41,604 nucleotides of DNA, from positions 1 to 41,604 of the forward strand of contig JAGRPB010000025.1 of assembly GCA_020439945.1 (NCBI GenBank), given 5' to 3'. The stretch is from Verrucomicrobiia bacterium. Its GTDB lineage: Bacteria > Verrucomicrobiota > Verrucomicrobiia > Verrucomicrobiales > DEV007. Position numbers and translations under genes: made by a program. The notes under the pieces were generated by a model. It saw only the letters and a program-made list of their open reading frames with translations. It had not been told where the DNA came from and searched no databases. Positions 23,976 to 33,951 of this stretch are shown one piece after another. Each line of letters opens with the position of its first letter. The first letter of the stretch is position 1.

Positions 23976-26900
23976 TCAGCTCTCCGCGGTGGAAGCGGAT
24001 TCCGTCGCCTTGCCCTGTTTTCCCTCCACCAGCCGCTGCACCACGTAGTAGAGCATGGGCACGGCGGCAAGACTGAGGACGGTGGCGGCGATCATGCCAC
24101 CGAAGACGGAGGTGCCGATGACTTTCTGACTTTCGGCGCCGGCACCGGAGGCGATGAGCAGCGGAATGACGCCGAGAATGAAGGAGAATGCGGTCATCAG
24201 GACGGCGCGGAAACGGAGTCGGGTGGCTTCGATGGCGGCATCGAGGGTGCTTTTACCCTCTTCGCGAAGCACCTTGGCGAATTCCACGATGAGAATGGCG
24301 CTCTTGGTCGACAGGCCGATCAGGAGCACGATCCCGATCTGGGTGTAGACGTTGTTGTCCATGTGACGGAGCCAGATCGCCGCCATGGCACCGAAGATGG
24401 CGGTGGGAACGGAAAGCACGACGGACACGGGAATGGACCAGCTCTCATACTGCGCCGCGAGCACGAGGTAGACCATGAGGATGGCGAAGATGAAAATCGC
24501 GGACGTTCCACCGGCGGCGAGTTTTTCCTGGTAGGAGAGTTCGGACCAGCTGAACCCCATGCTGTCGGGAAGTTTGTCGGCGGCCATGTCCTCCATGATG
24601 TCGAGCGCTTCGCCGGAGCTGTATCCGGGCGCGGCGTTGCCGAGAATTTTCACGGAGGGATAGAGATTGAATCGCGTCACGGTCTGCGGGCCGTAGTCGC
24701 TGTCGACGCTGGCAATGGAGCCGATCGGCACCATCTGACCGGCCTGATTTCGGACCTGGAGACGCCGAATGGCTTCGGGTTCGTCCCGGAACTTGGCGTC
24801 AGCTTGGGCGGTGACTTTGAAAATGCGTCCGAAGAGCGTGAAATCGTTCACGTAGACCGAACCGAGATTCGATTGGAGCGTGTCGAAGACCGATGACAGC
24901 GAGGTGCCACTGCGGAAGACCTGCTCGCGGTCGATATCGACGAAAAGCTGCGGCACGCTGGATCGGAAGGTGGTGTTGAGTCGCTCAAGACCCGCTTGGG
25001 CGTTGCCGTCCTGGATGATTTCACCGGCCATTTCCTGAAGCGGACCGAATCCGACACCGCCGCGATCCTGCAGCATGAAGGTGAATCCTCCGGATGCACC
25101 GACGCCCGGTAGCGAAGGCATGGGAAACGCGAAGGCCACCGCGTCCCGGTAGCCATAGAGCATCCGGTTGAGCTTGTTGACCAAGGCGGTCTGGTGTTGC
25201 TCCTTCGAGGAACGCTCCGACCATGGTTTGAACGTGACGACAAGGAAGCCGGTGTTCGCGCTGGCGGCGCCGTCGATGATGGAATAGCCAGCGATGGTAA
25301 GGAAGTTGCCCGTTCCCTCGACCTGTGAGACGAGGTGATTGATGTCCTTGAGCACGGCCTGGGTTCGCTGCATCGAGGAGCCGTCGGGTAGCTGCACGTT
25401 GACCATGCAGTAGCCCTCGTCTTCCTGCGGGACGAAACCGGTGGGCAATTGGCCGAGTCCCCACACGGCCGCGGCCGCCATGCCCGCGAACAGGATGACG
25501 GAAAGAACGGCACGCCGAATCGCGAGCCGGGTCACGCCTAGGTAAGCGTTGGTGGTTTTTTCGAGCGTCAGGTTGAAGGCTCGGAAGAGGCCCTTCGGCT
25601 CCTTTTGTTTCCGCAGAAGCAAGGCCGAGAGCGCCGGGCTGAGGGTCAGCGCGTTGATGGAGCTGAAAACGGTGGCGATGGAAATGGTGACCGCGAATTG
25701 CTTGAACAACGTGCCGGTGATTCCGCCCATCGCGAGAGTCGGAACGAACACCGCCAGCAACACGAGCGTGGTGGCGATGACCGGCCCGGAGACTTCGAGC
25801 ATCGCTTTCTCCGCCGCTTCGCGAGGACTGAGACCTTCCTCGATCCATCGCGTGGTGTTTTCCACCACCACGATGGCATCGTCGACCACGATCCCGATGA
25901 CCAAGACGAGACCGAACAGGGTCAGCTGATTGAGTGAATACCCCATGGCCAACAGCACGGCGAAAGTGCCGATGAGCGCGACGGGAATCGTCACCGACGG
26001 AATGATGGTGGCGCGGAAATTCTGGAGGAAAATGTAGACGGTGAGAATGACCAGGATGAGGGCCGAGATCAGGGTGATGACGACGTTCTTGATCGAGGCG
26101 CGGATGATGTCGGTGTTGTCATAGACGATGGTGAACTCGAGATCGTCGGGGAAAGTCTGAGCCAATTCCGCCAACCGCTGATTGATGCCCGCCGCCACGT
26201 CGATGATGTTCGAGCCGGGAATCTGGTAGATGGCCACGGTGGCTGAGTCCTTCCCATTCAGCTGGGACGAAATGCTGTAGCTGTCCGAGCCGAGTTCCAC
26301 CCGGGCCACATCGCGAACGCGGACGAGGGCGCCGGTCTCTCCGGTTTTGACGACGATGTCTTCAAAGTCGATCGACTCCGACAGGCGGCCCTCCACATTG
26401 ACAGTGTATTCGTAGGCGATGCCCTCGAGTGCGGGCGCGCCACCGATACGGCCACCGGCGACCTGAACGTTCTGCTGACGGATCGCATTGACCACGTCGC
26501 TCGCGGAAATCTGGTAGGTCTCGAGTTTTTCCGGATCCAGCCAGACGCGCATGCTGAACTGTCCCGCGCCGAACACCTGTACTTCACCCACGCCGTCGAT
26601 TCGTGCCAGTTCGTCCTTCACCCGAAGGTTGACGTAGTTGCTGAGATACTGGTCGTCGTAGGTGCCGCCGGGCGAGGAAAAGCCGATGTACATGACGACA
26701 TCGGTCGATTGCTTTTTCACCGTCACGCCGGTCCGTTTCACATCCTCCGGCAGGCGCGCCTCGGCGACCGCAACGCGGTTCTGAGTGAGCACGTTGGCGG
26801 TGTCGAGATCGGTTCCCGGCTCGAAGGTGACGGTCAGATTCATCGAACCGTCGTTGGAACTGACGCTCGACATGTAGATCATGCCCTCGACGCCGTTGAC

Positions 26901-27107
26901 CTCCTGCTCGATCGGCGTCGCTACGGTATCGGCCACGGTTCGCGCATTGGCGCCGGGATAGACCGCACTGATTTTCACCGTCGGCGGCGCGATTTCCGGA
27001 TAACGCGCCACCGGCAGGGCCTTCAACGCCACCAGTCCCACCACCACGATCACGATGGAGATGACCGCGGCAAAAACGGGGCGACGGATGAAAAAGATGC
27101 TGAACAT
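23976..27107 (-). CDS. RND efflux pump, inner-membrane HAE1 (AcrB/MexB-like) subunit
   Basis: At 1043 residues it is the normal length for the hydrophobe/amphiphile efflux family. It opens with MFSIFFIRRPVFAAVISIVI, the standard N-terminus with the first transmembrane helix. The proton-relay Asp pair is present (GIVVDDAIVVVEN, about residues 406-407) and the partner Lys lies in LSTKSAILIVEF (about 935). Two large periplasmic loops and twelve membrane helices fit the family. It is third in a leftward operon after the outer-membrane factor and the adaptor, so the operon encodes a full tripartite pump. Likely substrates are hydrophobic or amphiphilic drugs, dyes or detergents, which sequence alone cannot narrow. 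No TetR-like regulator is adjacent. Confidence 0.96.
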   Translation of the reverse strand: MFSIFFIRRPVFAAVISIVIVVVGLVALKALPVARYPEIAPPTVKISAVYPGANARTVADTVATPIEQEVNGVEGMIYMSSVSSNDGSMNLTVTFEPGTDLDTANVLTQNRVAVAEARLPEDVKRTGVTVKKQSTDVVMYIGFSSPGGTYDDQYLSNYVNLRVKDELARIDGVGEVQVFGAGQFSMRVWLDPEKLETYQISASDVVNAIRQQNVQVAGGRIGGAPALEGIAYEYTVNVEGRLSESIDFEDIVVKTGETGALVRVRDVARVELGSDSYSISSQLNGKDSATVAIYQIPGSNIIDVAAGINQRLAELAQTFPDDLEFTIVYDNTDIIRASIKNVVITLISALILVILTVYIFLQNFRATIIPSVTIPVALIGTFAVLLAMGYSLNQLTLFGLVLVIGIVVDDAIVVVENTTRWIEEGLSPREAAEKAMLEVSGPVIATTLVLLAVFVPTLAMGGITGTLFKQFAVTISIATVFSSINALTLSPALSALLLRKQKEPKGLFRAFNLTLEKTTNAYLGVTRLAIRRAVLSVILFAGMAAAAVWGLGQLPTGFVPQEDEGYCMVNVQLPDGSSMQRTQAVLKDINHLVSQVEGTGNFLTIAGYSIIDGAASANTGFLVVTFKPWSERSSKEQHQTALVNKLNRMLYGYRDAVAFAFPMPSLPGVGASGGFTFMLQDRGGVGFGPLQEMAGEIIQDGNAQAGLERLNTTFRSSVPQLFVDIDREQVFRSGTSLSSVFDTLQSNLGSVYVNDFTLFGRIFKVTAQADAKFRDEPEAIRRLQVRNQAGQMVPIGSIASVDSDYGPQTVTRFNLYPSVKILGNAAPGYSSGEALDIMEDMAADKLPDSMGFSWSELSYQEKLAAGGTSAIFIFAILMVYLVLAAQYESWSIPVSVVLSVPTAIFGAMAAIWLRHMDNNVYTQIGIVLLIGLSTKSAILIVEFAKVLREEGKSTLDAAIEATRLRFRAVLMTAFSFILGVIPLLIASGAGAESQKVIGTSVFGGMIAATVLSLAAVPMLYYVVQRLVEGKQGKATESASTAES

Positions 27108-27151
27108 GGGAACCGCCTGGGCTTAGCTTCGCGGAAAAGGTCGAACCGGCG

Positions 27152-28384
27152 TCAGGCTTCGGGTTCGGATTTTGGCGAGGGTTCCGGTTTCGTCTCCGCC
27201 GGCGGTTGATCGGCGGCGGGCGCGGTTTTTGCGGCGGGCGCCGCGGGCTTGACCGGCAATCCCGGTCGGGCACGCTGCAGGTTGCTGACGATCACGCGAT
27301 CTTCGGCGGCCAGACCCGACTTGATTACGGCTTTGCCATCGACGCGAAACTTGGAAGGAACCACCGGCCGACGCTGCGCGACATCGCCTTCACCGACCAC
27401 GACGACGAAATCGCCCCCGAGATCCCGCTGCAGCGCCGCCATGGGAATGGTCACCGCATTCTCGATCGTTTGCGGCAGGCCGACACGGACGAACAGGCCC
27501 GCGGCCAAGGCCGCGTCCGGATTGGGAAACTTCGCCCGCGCCTTGATGGTTCCGGTGGTGGGATCGATTTCGTTGTCGATGAAATCCATTTCTCCGACTT
27601 GATCGTAAACGCGGCCGTCGGAGAGCGTGAGTCGCAGTTCCACACCCTGAAAATCCTTCGAGTAATCCGGCTGGCCCTCTTTGGGTCGCTCGCTCAGTCG
27701 ATCAAGAGCATCGCGCTCGTTGCCCTCGAAATTGACGTAGATGGGTTCGTCCTGAACCACCGTGGTCAGGAGCGTGGGACCATCGGCACCGACGAGGTTT
27801 CCGACATCGACGTAGGAATCCGAGGCCCGACCGCTGATGGGTGTGGTCACATCGGTGTAGGCAAGCGCACGCTTGGCGTCAGCCAGCGCCGCCTGGGCCA
27901 CTTCGACCTGCGCTTTGGCGGCCTTGGCTTCGGCTTCGGCGCTTTCCACATCGATTTTCGAGATGGCGCCACTCTGCGAAGCCTGTTTGCGACGAGCGAG
28001 GTTGGTATCGGCGATCCCCTGCTGCGCCTCGGCCGCTTTCAGTTGACCTTCCGCCGCCAAGACCGCGGCCTGGAATTCTTCCGGCTCGATCTGGAAGAGC
28101 AGGTCGCCTTCTTTCACGAACTTGCCCGGCTCGAAATCCCGCGACTTCAGGAATCCTTTCACCCGCGCCCGGATCTCGGCCTTGGCAAACGCATCGGTTC
28201 TTCCGGGGAATTCGACGTAAACGGTCACGTCGCCGGTCTCGGGATTGACGACTTCCACCTCAGGCGGAGGCGGCGGAACGAACTCGTTACGCTTGCCGCA
28301 GCCGCTCATCAGCGCGGCGAAACCGAGTGCGAGCGACGCACCGGCCATGGTTGGGAGCAGGGAGAAGATCGAACGCGCTTTCAT
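27152..28384 (-). CDS. RND efflux periplasmic adaptor (AcrA/MexA-like) lipoprotein
   Basis: This 410-residue adaptor has lipobox LMSGC with Cys29, which would anchor it to the inner membrane. A proline run (VPPPPPEVEV) follows. The lipoyl/barrel-sandwich halves (IRARVKGFLKSRDFEPGKFV and TDVTTPISGRASDSYVDVGN) flank an alpha-helical hairpin rich in Ala/Glu/Lys (about 105-175). A beta-barrel domain and membrane-proximal domain follow, then a Pro/Ala/Lys-rich tail of about 40 residues. It bridges the pump and the outer-membrane factor. Its start overlaps the upstream stop in ATGA, and the pump gene begins 44 bases downstream. Confidence 0.94.
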   Translation of the reverse strand: MKARSIFSLLPTMAGASLALGFAALMSGCGKRNEFVPPPPPEVEVVNPETGDVTVYVEFPGRTDAFAKAEIRARVKGFLKSRDFEPGKFVKEGDLLFQIEPEEFQAAVLAAEGQLKAAEAQQGIADTNLARRKQASQSGAISKIDVESAEAEAKAAKAQVEVAQAALADAKRALAYTDVTTPISGRASDSYVDVGNLVGADGPTLLTTVVQDEPIYVNFEGNERDALDRLSERPKEGQPDYSKDFQGVELRLTLSDGRVYDQVGEMDFIDNEIDPTTGTIKARAKFPNPDAALAAGLFVRVGLPQTIENAVTIPMAALQRDLGGDFVVVVGEGDVAQRRPVVPSKFRVDGKAVIKSGLAAEDRVIVSNLQRARPGLPVKPAAPAAKTAPAADQPPAETKPEPSPKSEPEA

Positions 28385-29868
28385 GATTCCGGCTCTTCCT
28401 CAGGTTTGGCGGAATCCTCTTCCACCTTTCCATCATGCGGCGGGACCAGTTCCATTTCGGTGCCTCCGCCGAGGGCTTTGAAGAGAATGATGTAGTTTTT
28501 CGCGATCTGTCCCTCGCTCGCCACCTTGTCGTCTTCGACGTTGAACTTCGTCCGCTCGGCATCGAGCACGTTCTGGAAATTCACGAGGCCATTCTCGTAG
28601 TTGTCCTTGATCAGGCTGACCGTCTCGTTCGCGGAAGCGACGGCATTCTTCAGGAAAGTGAGGCGATCCCGTTCGTTGGCGATCGCGGCCATGCTGTTCT
28701 CGACTTCTTCCACCGCTCCGAGAACGGTCGATTCGTAGCGATTCAGAGCCTGCCGGGTGCGGCTTTCCTCAGCCAGGACGCTGTTCCGGATTCTTCCGGC
28801 ACTGAAAATCTGCCACTGAAAGGCCGGGCCAAAGGAATACACCCCGCTGCGACCATCGAAAAAGTTGCTGCTTTTCACCGACTGAAGGCTGAAATCGCCA
28901 AAGAGCGTGAAGCGCGGGTAGAAATCCGCTTCCGCGATCCCGATCGCCGCCGTCTGCGCCGCGAGATCCCGCTCGGCCCGGCGAACATCCGGACGGGACC
29001 GAAGCAGATCGGCGGGAAGTCCGGCGGAATATCCCGAAGGCGGCAGAGGGATCGAACCGGATTTCGCCAGCAAACTCTCGATCGACTTCGGATAGCCTCC
29101 CGTCAGCGTCGCCAGACGGTTCTTGGCGAACACCAACTGAGATTGCAGCGCGGGCAAGAGCGAACGCGAGATCTCCAGGTTCGTTTGCGCCTGGGTCACA
29201 TCGATCTTAGGAACCAGCCCGTTATCGAGACGATTCTGGGTCAGATCGGCCGACTCCGCCTGCGACTTGATATTGGCGCTGGCCACGGAGATGCGCTCCT
29301 CCAGCGTCCGGTATTCGACATAGTTCAGGGCGGCTTCGGCAAACAGGGAAACCAGCGCGTCGCGGTAGTTTTCTTCCGCCGATCCGATGGACGCCTCGGC
29401 CGATTCCACCGAGCGACGAATGCCACCAAACACGTCGATCTCCCAGCCGGCATCAAACCCCGCCGCGTAGAAATTCGAGGGATTCTCGGCTGGAGCCGGC
29501 GCGAACAGGCTTTCGCTGGCACGGTTTCTCGCATAATTGCCGCTGGCGTTGGCCTGAGGCAATCCCTGGCTGAGGGCGATGCCGCGTTGGGCCCGCGCCT
29601 CGACGATGCGCTCCCGGGCAATCTCAAGATCGGGATTCGCCGCTCGCGTCCGCTCGATCAGTTCGTTGAGGACCGGATCGTGGAATCCGCGCCACCAATT
29701 TTCCAAGCTCGATTTCGAGCCCTTCAAGTCTCTGGTCAGCGCCTCTGTCCATGCATCGGGGACGGGAATTTCGGGATCGTGATAGTCGACACCGACGGTG
29801 ACGCATCCGGAAACCCCCAATCCCGCCGCCGCCAGCACGCCAAAGCACCGAATGCGTTCGTATTTCAT
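28381..29868 (-). CDS. Outer-membrane factor lipoprotein, NodT/OprM type (TolC superfamily)
   Basis: This 495-residue protein has lipobox VSGC with Cys22 and the typical mature start (VTVGVDYHDPEIPVPDAWTE) of the NodT subfamily. Two outer-membrane-efflux repeats follow, including NPDLEIARERIVEARAQRGI, and the second-half DLLRSRPDVRRAERDLAAQT, a hallmark of this family. It forms the outer-membrane exit duct of the tripartite pump. It is the first gene of the operon and diverges from the ion channel gene across 115 bases; a possible -10/-35 pair there would leave a leader too short to be convincing. Confidence 0.95.
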   Translation of the reverse strand: MKYERIRCFGVLAAAGLGVSGCVTVGVDYHDPEIPVPDAWTEALTRDLKGSKSSLENWWRGFHDPVLNELIERTRAANPDLEIARERIVEARAQRGIALSQGLPQANASGNYARNRASESLFAPAPAENPSNFYAAGFDAGWEIDVFGGIRRSVESAEASIGSAEENYRDALVSLFAEAALNYVEYRTLEERISVASANIKSQAESADLTQNRLDNGLVPKIDVTQAQTNLEISRSLLPALQSQLVFAKNRLATLTGGYPKSIESLLAKSGSIPLPPSGYSAGLPADLLRSRPDVRRAERDLAAQTAAIGIAEADFYPRFTLFGDFSLQSVKSSNFFDGRSGVYSFGPAFQWQIFSAGRIRNSVLAEESRTRQALNRYESTVLGAVEEVENSMAAIANERDRLTFLKNAVASANETVSLIKDNYENGLVNFQNVLDAERTKFNVEDDKVASEGQIAKNYIILFKALGGGTEMELVPPHDGKVEEDSAKPEEEPES

Positions 29869-29983
29869 GTTTTCGCTGACGTATCATCTCGAACTTTGAC
29901 AAAATGCAAAGTAGAAATCGGAAACAAATTCTCGCGAAGCGATCATCGTCCGTCGAAATCCGCGACTCCGCGCCCGTCAAAAC

Positions 29984-30649
29984 ATGAAGCTTTTCTCTCA
30001 ATCCGCCGAAGGCGAGCAATTGCGATCGATGATCCTGCTGATCGCCCTCGTGGCGGTGATTCTGTTGTCGTCCCGCTTTGCCGGCGAAACCGTCGACGTG
30101 GTGTCAGGCACCTTCTCGACGGCCGTTTTCTGCGTGGCGGGATACCTGATCGGCGCCCGCCGCCTATGGCTGACCGCCTACCTCTCGCTGGCCGTTCCCG
30201 CCCTGTTGATCCGGATCTTCATCGACGTGCATCCCTCGCAGGGGCTGGAAATCACGGACGCCTTTCTCGGTCTCGGGCTGCGTCTGCTCCTGATTCTGCT
30301 GGTATTCCGCTTCTCCCTGTTCGAACGCGGGGCGAGACAGTTGGACCGCGTTTTCGCCGGCATCTGCGGCTACCTGATCCTCGCTCTGCTCTGGTGGAGC
30401 GCCTACGAGATCCATGAACTGTTCGCTCCCGGCGGTTTCGCGATTTCGAATGGCGTCGGGATGCAGAAAAACGACGGGAGCCTCCTGTATTTCAGCCTCG
30501 TGACCCTGTCGACGCTCGGCTACGGAGACATTTCGCCTGTCACTCCGACCACGCGAATCCTCTCGGCCCTCGAAGCGGTCACGGGGACACTTTACCTGGC
30601 CGTTTTCATCTCGTCGCTGGTGTCCGGCTGGCGAGGCCGGGCAGACTGA
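29984..30649 (+). CDS. Two-transmembrane-type ion channel (K+ channel family)
   Basis: This protein has 221 residues. The first 125 residues form four to five hydrophobic segments. The C-terminal part has the outer helix, a pore loop with the selectivity filter TLGYGD (residues 177-182) and the inner helix (ALEAVTGTLYLAVFISSLVS). The filter is that of potassium-selective channels. There is no cytoplasmic RCK/TrkA-N or cyclic-nucleotide domain, so gating cannot be inferred. It is a single gene between the efflux operon (divergent) and pssA (same strand, 50 bases downstream). Confidence 0.88.
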   Translation: MKLFSQSAEGEQLRSMILLIALVAVILLSSRFAGETVDVVSGTFSTAVFCVAGYLIGARRLWLTAYLSLAVPALLIRIFIDVHPSQGLEITDAFLGLGLRLLLILLVFRFSLFERGARQLDRVFAGICGYLILALLWWSAYEIHELFAPGGFAISNGVGMQKNDGSLLYFSLVTLSTLGYGDISPVTPTTRILSALEAVTGTLYLAVFISSLVSGWRGRAD

Positions 30650-30699
30650 TCCGCTTCGCCCTATCTTTCGTCCCGAATGCGGTTACGTTTTCCACCGCC

Positions 30700-31587
30700 A
30701 TGCCCATCAAAGCTCCCCAGCCCTGGCGCACGCCGAAAGTCTACCTGCTGCCGAACCTGATGACGGCCGGGAACCTTGCCTGCGGTTTCAGCGCTATCTT
30801 CTTCATCTTTCAGGGAATGCGCGCCGTGGAACCGAGCGAGCAGACCTACTATGCCGCCATCGGCTTCATCCTCGGCGCCTGCTTTTTCGACGCTCTCGAC
30901 GGACGCATCGCCCGCCTTCGCGGACAGGAATCGCTCTTCGGTCGCGAATTCGATTCGCTCGCCGACATCGTGTCCTTCGGCATCGCGCCGGCACTGCTGG
31001 TGATGGATATCGTGCTGAGCGGCTTCAACGAGCGACTGGCGTGGAGCATCGCCTTCATCTACCTGCTCTGCGGGGCGATGCGCCTGGCGCGATTCAACTG
31101 CCTGGCGGCGGAGGAATCCGAAAGCGGTTCGAAGGATTTCGTGGGTTTTCCCATTCCCGCGGCCGCGGGCCTGATCGCCTCGCTCACGGTCTACATCCTG
31201 TGGCTGAACGAGGGCGATCGCGAGATCGGCTACTGGCGTTACGTGCTGCTGGCGCTCGTGCTGCTGCTCTCCTACCTGATGCTGAGCGAGTTCAGCTACC
31301 CGAGTTTCAAGAAGGTCAACTGGCGGACCCGGCGCTCCGTCCCCTGGGTCTTTGTCGCCATCCTCGTTTTCGTCTCCGCCTTTGCCTTCTGGAAGGTGGT
31401 GCCGTTCTTCCTTTTCCTGACCTATCTCACCTACGGTTGCGTCCGTCCGTGGATCTCGCGTCGCTGGCGCAAGGAAATCGAGGAGGGCGAGGAAGATTTC
31501 GAGCCGGAACTGGTTCAGGCCGACCCCACCGGAGAAGACGACGAAGACGCGGAAATCGAGAAATCGGGAGACGAATCGGCGGCCTGA
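30700..31587 (+). CDS. pssA: CDP-diacylglycerol-serine O-phosphatidyltransferase
   Basis: This 295-residue membrane enzyme makes phosphatidylserine from CDP-diacylglycerol and serine, the first step to phosphatidylethanolamine. The CDP-alcohol phosphotransferase motif is complete: D64-A-L-D67-G-R-I-A-R, then eight residues to G81, D85 and D89. The PssA-like opening PNLMTAGNLACGFSAIF precedes it. About eight membrane segments follow. The last 45 residues are strongly acidic (EEGEEDFEPELVQADPTGED), an extension beyond the catalytic core. It converges on the PBP2-like gene with 10 bases between stops. Confidence 0.93.
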   Translation: MPIKAPQPWRTPKVYLLPNLMTAGNLACGFSAIFFIFQGMRAVEPSEQTYYAAIGFILGACFFDALDGRIARLRGQESLFGREFDSLADIVSFGIAPALLVMDIVLSGFNERLAWSIAFIYLLCGAMRLARFNCLAAEESESGSKDFVGFPIPAAAGLIASLTVYILWLNEGDREIGYWRYVLLALVLLLSYLMLSEFSYPSFKKVNWRTRRSVPWVFVAILVFVSAFAFWKVVPFFLFLTYLTYGCVRPWISRRWRKEIEEGEEDFEPELVQADPTGEDDEDAEIEKSGDESAA

Positions 31588-31597
31588 ACGGAACCGA

Positions 31598-33868
31598 TCA
31601 GCGTTTCCGGAGGCGGCGGAACCAGCGCGTCAGCGTGTTATCATCGCTGTGATCTTCCATTTGCCGCTGGGGCTTGTCGTCCTGCTGTTGGTACTGCTCC
31701 TCGACCGACGAGTCGCGGAAAATCGAATTGACCTCGGGGCGATCCGTGGCCGCCGGCTCGACCTCGGCGAGCAATGTTTTCATCTCGTCTGACGCAGCCC
31801 GGATTTCCGCCAGGTGCTCGTCATCGTCGAGATAACGTTCCAGGAATTCACCGATGATGGGAGCGGCGTTCTTGCCTCCGCCCACCGCTTCGCCCGGATT
31901 TCCCTCGTAGATGGCGGCAAAGGAAATCACCGGGGCATCCGCCGGAGCGAAACCGGCAAACCAGCCGATGTTCTGTTCGTTGGCGGGTTTCCACTGCCCG
32001 GTTCCCGTCTTGCCGGCGACCTCGATCTTGTCGTTGCCCGCGGCGTGTCCGGTTCCCCGACCGGCGTTGACCACGTCCGTCATGCCTTTTCGCACGATGC
32101 TCAGGTAGTAGGGATCGATTTCCAGTTCGCTGCGATCCTCGACCGGCACCGACTGGATCACGGCGTTGTTGTAGTCCTGAATCTGCTTCACCAGGCGCGG
32201 CTTCAGGACATGCTGCCGGTTCGCGACGGCGGCCATGGCACGGGCGACCTGGACGGGCGTCACTTCGATCTGGCCTTGGCCGATGCAGATGTTGGCGAGA
32301 TCGCCTTTCGACATGTAGTAACCGTATTTTTCCCGCCACCAGCGATTGGTCGGCACGATCCCCGTCGCTTCCGATTTCAACGGCAGCCCCGTCTGCTCGC
32401 CCATGCCGAGACGACGCGCCATCATGGTCACGGCGTCGGCGCCCGTCTGCGTGCCGACCTCGTAGAACCAGGTGTTGCACGACCGCATCAGGGCGGCGGA
32501 CACGTTCATGGAGCCTTCCGGATCCTTGTTCCAGTTGCGCATGATCACGTCACCCACCGACCAACTCGTCGGGCAGGGATAGGTGGTGCTTGCGCTGACC
32601 ACCCGCTCTTCCAGAGCGGCCAGAGCGACGGTGACCTTGAAGGTCGAAGCCGGCGGATAGGCCCCCCGAAACGCCCGGGGAAACAGCGGTTTCTCGGGAT
32701 CGTTCTGGAGAGCGGCATACTCCGCCTTGGAAATCGACGGGATGAAATCGTTAGGATCGAACTGGGGAAATGAAGCCATCACCAGCACATCGCCGGTTCG
32801 CACATCCATCACCACCAGGGCGCCGCGGTGAACCTTTTCCGCCAGGACGTCTTCCCCGATCTGCTGCATTTCCGCATCGATCGAGGTCACGATGTTGTTC
32901 CCCGGGCGGGGACGCCGCACCATTTCCTCCCGGAGCTTGGAGCCGTCCGCCTCGAACAGCATGTTGATCCGTCCGGGTTGACCGGTGAGCCAGGTGTCGA
33001 AACTCTCTTCCAGTCCCTCCACCCCCAGGGCCTCACCCCAGAGCGGTTCGTTCGGCCGAATCGGGCCCAACTCGCGCGGCGGCCGTTTTCCGACGTAGCC
33101 GAGCACGTGGGAGAGCATCTTCCCATGGGGGTAGTGCCGCAAATAGACCGGATGCAGCATCAGTCCCTTCATCGGGTTGCTCCGGATTTTTTCGGCTTCA
33201 TCTTCGCTGAGCGCGTCGGAAAACACGAGCGGCAACCAGCGACGGTTCTGGTAGTGAGGGAGCACCACGTCGGGGAAAAGGTCCCAGCGCTTGCCGAGCA
33301 GCTTGTTCACATGAACGATCCGCTCGCCCGCGTACCGCAGGATCGCCGTATCGTCGGCGCCTTCCAGCAGGGGGAAATTCACCGCGGCGTAGTAGACGAC
33401 CTTGTTCTGGGCCAACGGGTAGCCGTTCCGATCGAGAATCTGTCCGCGCGGCGCCGGCACCGAGAGCGTGAAGGTCCGGGCCTCCGTACGGGTGACGTAG
33501 GATGATCCGATCGTGGTGTTTCCCGCATCGGCCGGTTTCTTCTCTTCCGCATCCGCCTCTTTTTCGCCGGACTTCGGATTGACCCGCTCGAGTTTGTCCA
33601 AGGTGGAGAGTGGGCGGTTCCGGTCCTCGGCGGTCTGACTGGTCCGTTCTTTCGAGGGAACATACTTCCGCTCATCTTTCTCGATCTCCTCGATCGGCAC
33701 CGTCTTTTCGTCGGACGGTTCCGCTTCCGCGGCCCCCGTCTCAATCTCCTGGGCCGGTAGCAGACTGGCTCCAGCCAACCAGGCACAGGAAACCAGCGCC
33801 GCGACGGAGGGAACGACAATAAACAACCGGTCCGACGGGGCCCGGAGACGCTGGGTTCGCAAAAACAT
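31598..33868 (-). CDS. mrdA: Penicillin-binding protein 2-like transpeptidase with long charged linker
   Basis: This 756-residue class B PBP has a single N-terminal membrane anchor (about 15-38). Residues about 39-140 are an unusual Glu/Lys/Pro-rich low-complexity linker. The PBP dimerisation region starts at RGQILDRNGYPLAQNKV. The transpeptidase domain shows all three motifs: STFK with Ser408, SCN near 465 and KTGT near 619. In the family it cross-links peptidoglycan during cell elongation. The start at 33868 was preferred over the upstream in-frame ATG at 33949, which would add a second hydrophobic stretch overlapping the uvrC end. No rodA or mre genes are adjacent, so subclass (PBP2 versus another class B PBP) is not proven. 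Confidence 0.9.
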   Translation of the reverse strand: MFLRTQRLRAPSDRLFIVVPSVAALVSCAWLAGASLLPAQEIETGAAEAEPSDEKTVPIEEIEKDERKYVPSKERTSQTAEDRNRPLSTLDKLERVNPKSGEKEADAEEKKPADAGNTTIGSSYVTRTEARTFTLSVPAPRGQILDRNGYPLAQNKVVYYAAVNFPLLEGADDTAILRYAGERIVHVNKLLGKRWDLFPDVVLPHYQNRRWLPLVFSDALSEDEAEKIRSNPMKGLMLHPVYLRHYPHGKMLSHVLGYVGKRPPRELGPIRPNEPLWGEALGVEGLEESFDTWLTGQPGRINMLFEADGSKLREEMVRRPRPGNNIVTSIDAEMQQIGEDVLAEKVHRGALVVMDVRTGDVLVMASFPQFDPNDFIPSISKAEYAALQNDPEKPLFPRAFRGAYPPASTFKVTVALAALEERVVSASTTYPCPTSWSVGDVIMRNWNKDPEGSMNVSAALMRSCNTWFYEVGTQTGADAVTMMARRLGMGEQTGLPLKSEATGIVPTNRWWREKYGYYMSKGDLANICIGQGQIEVTPVQVARAMAAVANRQHVLKPRLVKQIQDYNNAVIQSVPVEDRSELEIDPYYLSIVRKGMTDVVNAGRGTGHAAGNDKIEVAGKTGTGQWKPANEQNIGWFAGFAPADAPVISFAAIYEGNPGEAVGGGKNAAPIIGEFLERYLDDDEHLAEIRAASDEMKTLLAEVEPAATDRPEVNSIFRDSSVEEQYQQQDDKPQRQMEDHSDDNTLTRWFRRLRKR

Positions 33869-33951
33869 GAATGATCGAGGGGAGATAGCCTGAGCTATTG
33901 ATATTAAACACCACAATCCGACGCACGACAGGCAGAAATACGTCACCAATT

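Noticed and set aside
25910..25923. GAACAGGGTCAGCT inside the RND pump gene, resembling the palindromic repeat core
   Set aside because: It encodes a conserved stretch of the pump (around LNQLTLFGLV) and lacks the flanking GACTCAAC element, so it is coincidence.
29881..29909. GTATCA/ATGCAA (minus strand TGATAC and TTGCAT, 17-base spacer) as a promoter of the efflux operon
   Set aside because: The start point would fall only about five bases before the ATG; not convincing without mapping data.
28435..30417. 660-codon plus-strand open frame across the outer-membrane factor gene
   Set aside because: It runs antisense to a well-recognised NodT-type gene and then through the channel gene out of frame; no family features.
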